DNA of 7,783 bases, taken from QQUD01 sp039029915 (GTDB lineage Bacteria > Chloroflexota > Anaerolineae > Promineifilales > Promineifilaceae). The DNA is taken from the NCBI GenBank assembly GCA_039029915.1, contig JBCCFD010000394.1:1-7783 (forward strand). Reading direction: 5' to 3'. Both the position numbers and the translations under genes were made by a program. Of this stretch, positions 6,385-7,783 are shown one piece after another. Below the pieces are notes generated by a model. That model had not been told where the DNA came from and ran no database searches. It saw only the letters and a program-made list of their open reading frames with translations. Positions within the stretch are counted from its first letter, which is position 1, and each line of letters begins with the position of its first letter.

Positions 6385-6389
6385 ACTCA

Positions 6390-7469
6390 ATGATCGAACG
6401 CGCCCTGCATCCAAAATATTACACAGAAAAGGATATCTTCTCAAAAGAGATTGAAAACATCTTTTTTAAAAATTGGATTTATGTAGGTCATCAATCACAG
6501 GTGGCAAATAACGGCGACTTTTTTACGCTCGATTTAATTGACCAAAGTATTGTCATTATGCGCGGGCGGGACGGGGTGCTGCGGGGCTTCTACAATGTCT
6601 GCCCTCACCGCGCACATGAGCTTTTCATGGAGCAACGGGGTAATAAAAAGGTCATTGTTTGTCCTTATCACGCGTGGGCGTTTGATACCAAAGGAGGCTT
6701 GCGTACGGCGCGGGGGTCTGAGCAGGTTGCTGGTTTCAACCCCAATCAAGTCTGTATTTCCCAGTTCAAAGTGGAGGTTTTTTGCGGCTTTATTTTTGTG
6801 AATCTTGACAACGAGGCAAAACCGATTGCCCAAACTTATCCGGGGGTCGAGGTGGGTATTCGGGAACTAGCTCCCAACATTGATGACAATGTGTATACCT
6901 ATCACCATACGAAGCATTTGAATGCAAACTGGAAGATCGCGGTTGAGAATTACAACGAATGCTACCATTGCCCAGGAGTTCACCAAACGTTTTCTCAGGG
7001 GGTAGTGGATCCAAAAAGCTACCGCATTGCGCCTGGGACAAACTGTTTGCTACATACGGCCGTATCCCAGCCGCGCGGTAAGCAAGCGTATGAAATTGAT
7101 TTAAGCGATCCCAATGCCACCAAGTACGCCTCATTCTACTTATGGCCCACTTTCTCCGTTCAAATCTATCCCGGTGGGGTTGTGAACACCTACCATTGGT
7201 TTCCTCAAGATGTTAATAATACCGTTGTTTACCGAAGCTGGTTTTTTGAATCGTCAGAGCCAACCGAAGACCAATGGGAGTTAATTGAGCTTGATCGCGT
7301 CACGACCTTTGCTGAGGATTTGACCATTATTGATTCGGTGCAGCGCGGCATGAAGAGCCGTGGTTATTCTCCCGGCCCTCTCGTGCTTGACCCTTCAGGC
7401 GTGGCAACGACATCGAGTGAGAACACGGCGTTTGAACTCAAGAAACTGGTTATGGATGCGGTGGGGTGA
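6390..7469 (+). CDS. Rieske non-heme iron oxygenase, alpha subunit (CntA/GbcA-like)
   Basis: A 359-residue protein. The Rieske domain holds the [2Fe-2S] ligands Cys71/His73 (CPHR) and Cys91/His94 (CPYHAW). The catalytic domain contains NWKIAVENYNECYHCPGVH (180-198), giving iron ligands His193 and His198, with Asp310 in AEDLTIID the likely third. Glu190 occupies the bridging position that carries electrons between subunits; Glu there, as in carnitine monooxygenase CntA, rather than the usual Asp of ring-hydroxylating dioxygenases, suggests a quaternary-amine or demethylase type. VQRG (317-320) is also typical of that branch. Such enzymes oxidise carnitine, betaines or choline using O2 and electrons from a separate reductase, which is not in the window. 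The substrate is inferred, not shown. It follows the aminotransferase-MarC pair after a 221-bp repeat-rich spacer. One ACGGCCGT lies at 7056. Confidence 0.9.
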   Translation: MIERALHPKYYTEKDIFSKEIENIFFKNWIYVGHQSQVANNGDFFTLDLIDQSIVIMRGRDGVLRGFYNVCPHRAHELFMEQRGNKKVIVCPYHAWAFDTKGGLRTARGSEQVAGFNPNQVCISQFKVEVFCGFIFVNLDNEAKPIAQTYPGVEVGIRELAPNIDDNVYTYHHTKHLNANWKIAVENYNECYHCPGVHQTFSQGVVDPKSYRIAPGTNCLLHTAVSQPRGKQAYEIDLSDPNATKYASFYLWPTFSVQIYPGGVVNTYHWFPQDVNNTVVYRSWFFESSEPTEDQWELIELDRVTTFAEDLTIIDSVQRGMKSRGYSPGPLVLDPSGVATTSSENTAFELKKLVMDAVG

Positions 7470-7480
7470 TAGTGAGTAGG

Positions 7481-7568
7481 TGAAGAGGTGACAAGGTGAC
7501 AAGATGAAATTTGCAACCTTGCAACTCTGCAACATTGCAACCGCTGACATGCTGACATGCTGACACGC
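7481..7568. repeat. Eleven-unit octamer array downstream of the Rieske gene
   Basis: The spacer reads as eleven uninterrupted 8-mers in one phase: TGAAGAGG, TGACAAGG, TGACAAGA, TGAAATTT, GCAACCTT, GCAACTCT, GCAACATT, GCAACCGC, TGACATGC, TGACATGC, TGACACGC. The sub-families form blocks (TGACAAGG, then GCAACNNT, then TGACATGC) while the 8-bp phase is kept across the block changes. It fills most of the 111-bp gap and stops 12 bp before the next ATG. It is too short and varied for CRISPR. Confidence 0.75.
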
Positions 7569-7580
7569 GAAAAGGCCCAT

Positions 7581-7783
7581 ATGCAAAAACTACTCCAAGA
7601 AACAATTCGGTTTTTTGAACAGTGGCTAGAGATGACCTCGGTAGGGGTTGAGCATTTACGGCCGTCTATTGATACATTGAAAAAGTTAGGGGAGCCAGTG
7701 GATCGGGAGACGTTTATTCCGCCGCTGGTCAAGCAATGGCTTGAACCCTGCTTGCAAATGCCAACAGCATCCCACTGCGAACC
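7581..7783 (+). CDS. Hypothetical protein, N-terminal part (runs off the window)
   Basis: An open frame of 67 codons begins at ATG 7581 and is still open at the window edge. The visible protein starts MQKLLQETIRFFEQWLEM and looks mainly alpha-helical and soluble, with no signal peptide, membrane helix or motif that I recognise. The ribosome site is poor: AAAAGG lies about 6 nt upstream, directly after the octamer array. Being real is supported by the long open frame, same strand and position right after the Rieske gene, plus an ACGGCCGT at 7658 read in a phase (L-R-P-S) different from the other genes. No function is proposed. Confidence 0.6.
   Translation, partial: MQKLLQETIRFFEQWLEMTSVGVEHLRPSIDTLKKLGEPVDRETFIPPLVKQWLEPCLQMPTASHCE

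Larger units (their letters stand above)
1135..7665. repeat. Dispersed palindromic octamer ACGGCCGT, 8 copies
   Basis: Exact copies start at 1135, 1748, 4095, 5177, 5653, 5974, 7056 and 7658. Chance for a given 8-mer in this length is about 0.12. All lie in coding sequence. Six are read as Thr-Ala-Val, one as Tyr-Gly-Arg (1748) and one as Leu-Arg-Pro (7658), so all three phases are used. None occurs in the AT-rich 2.2-3.4 kb stretch. T precedes six of the eight copies. Confidence 0.85.

Noticed and set aside
7481..7568. Repeat array as a CRISPR
   Set aside because: Units are 8 bp, contiguous and divergent, with no long identical repeats or unique spacers, and no cas genes are present.

Overview
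This 7.8 kb bacterial window has every recognisable gene on the + strand. The standard bacterial code fits: TAA, TAG and TGA all end real genes here. Base composition is mixed, near 50% GC in most genes, with a clearly AT-richer stretch around 2.2-3.4 kb. Nothing fixes the taxon. A Chloroflexota (Anaerolineae-like) source is a weak guess from the gene mix and the intergenic style; no phylogenetic marker is present.

Layout. (1) 1-2190: the end of one ABC half-transporter and a complete second one, overlapping by 8 bp. Together they look like a TM287/288-type heterodimeric exporter with one degenerate and one competent ATP site. (2) 2243-3151: an alpha/beta hydrolase of the BAAT/acyl-CoA thioesterase type with an N-terminal membrane anchor. 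Two in-frame stop codons interrupt it, yet the reading frame and the Ser-Asp-His triad are preserved, so it looks like a recent pseudogene. (3) 3152-3380: a structured spacer with a terminator-like hairpin, then a good promoter overlapping a perfect 9+9 bp inverted repeat just before an IclR-family regulator. (4) 3381-7469: the IclR regulator, a class III PLP aminotransferase, a MarC-family membrane protein 5 bp behind it, and a Rieske non-heme iron oxygenase alpha subunit of the CntA/GbcA type. This looks like a small-molecule catabolic module, perhaps for a quaternary amine or omega-amino acid, under IclR control. (5) 7581-7783: the start of an unrecognised gene that runs off the window.

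Two DNA-level patterns cut across the genes. The palindromic octamer ACGGCCGT occurs eight times, where chance predicts about 0.1. All copies are in coding DNA and fall in all three reading-frame phases, as HIP1 does in cyanobacteria. In addition, each of the three spacers after iclR, marC and the Rieske gene contains strictly phased arrays of degenerate 7-, 8- or 9-bp words (such as GTGACAC, TGACATGC, GCAACCTT, ACGCAGATT). These two patterns are the most unusual content of the window.
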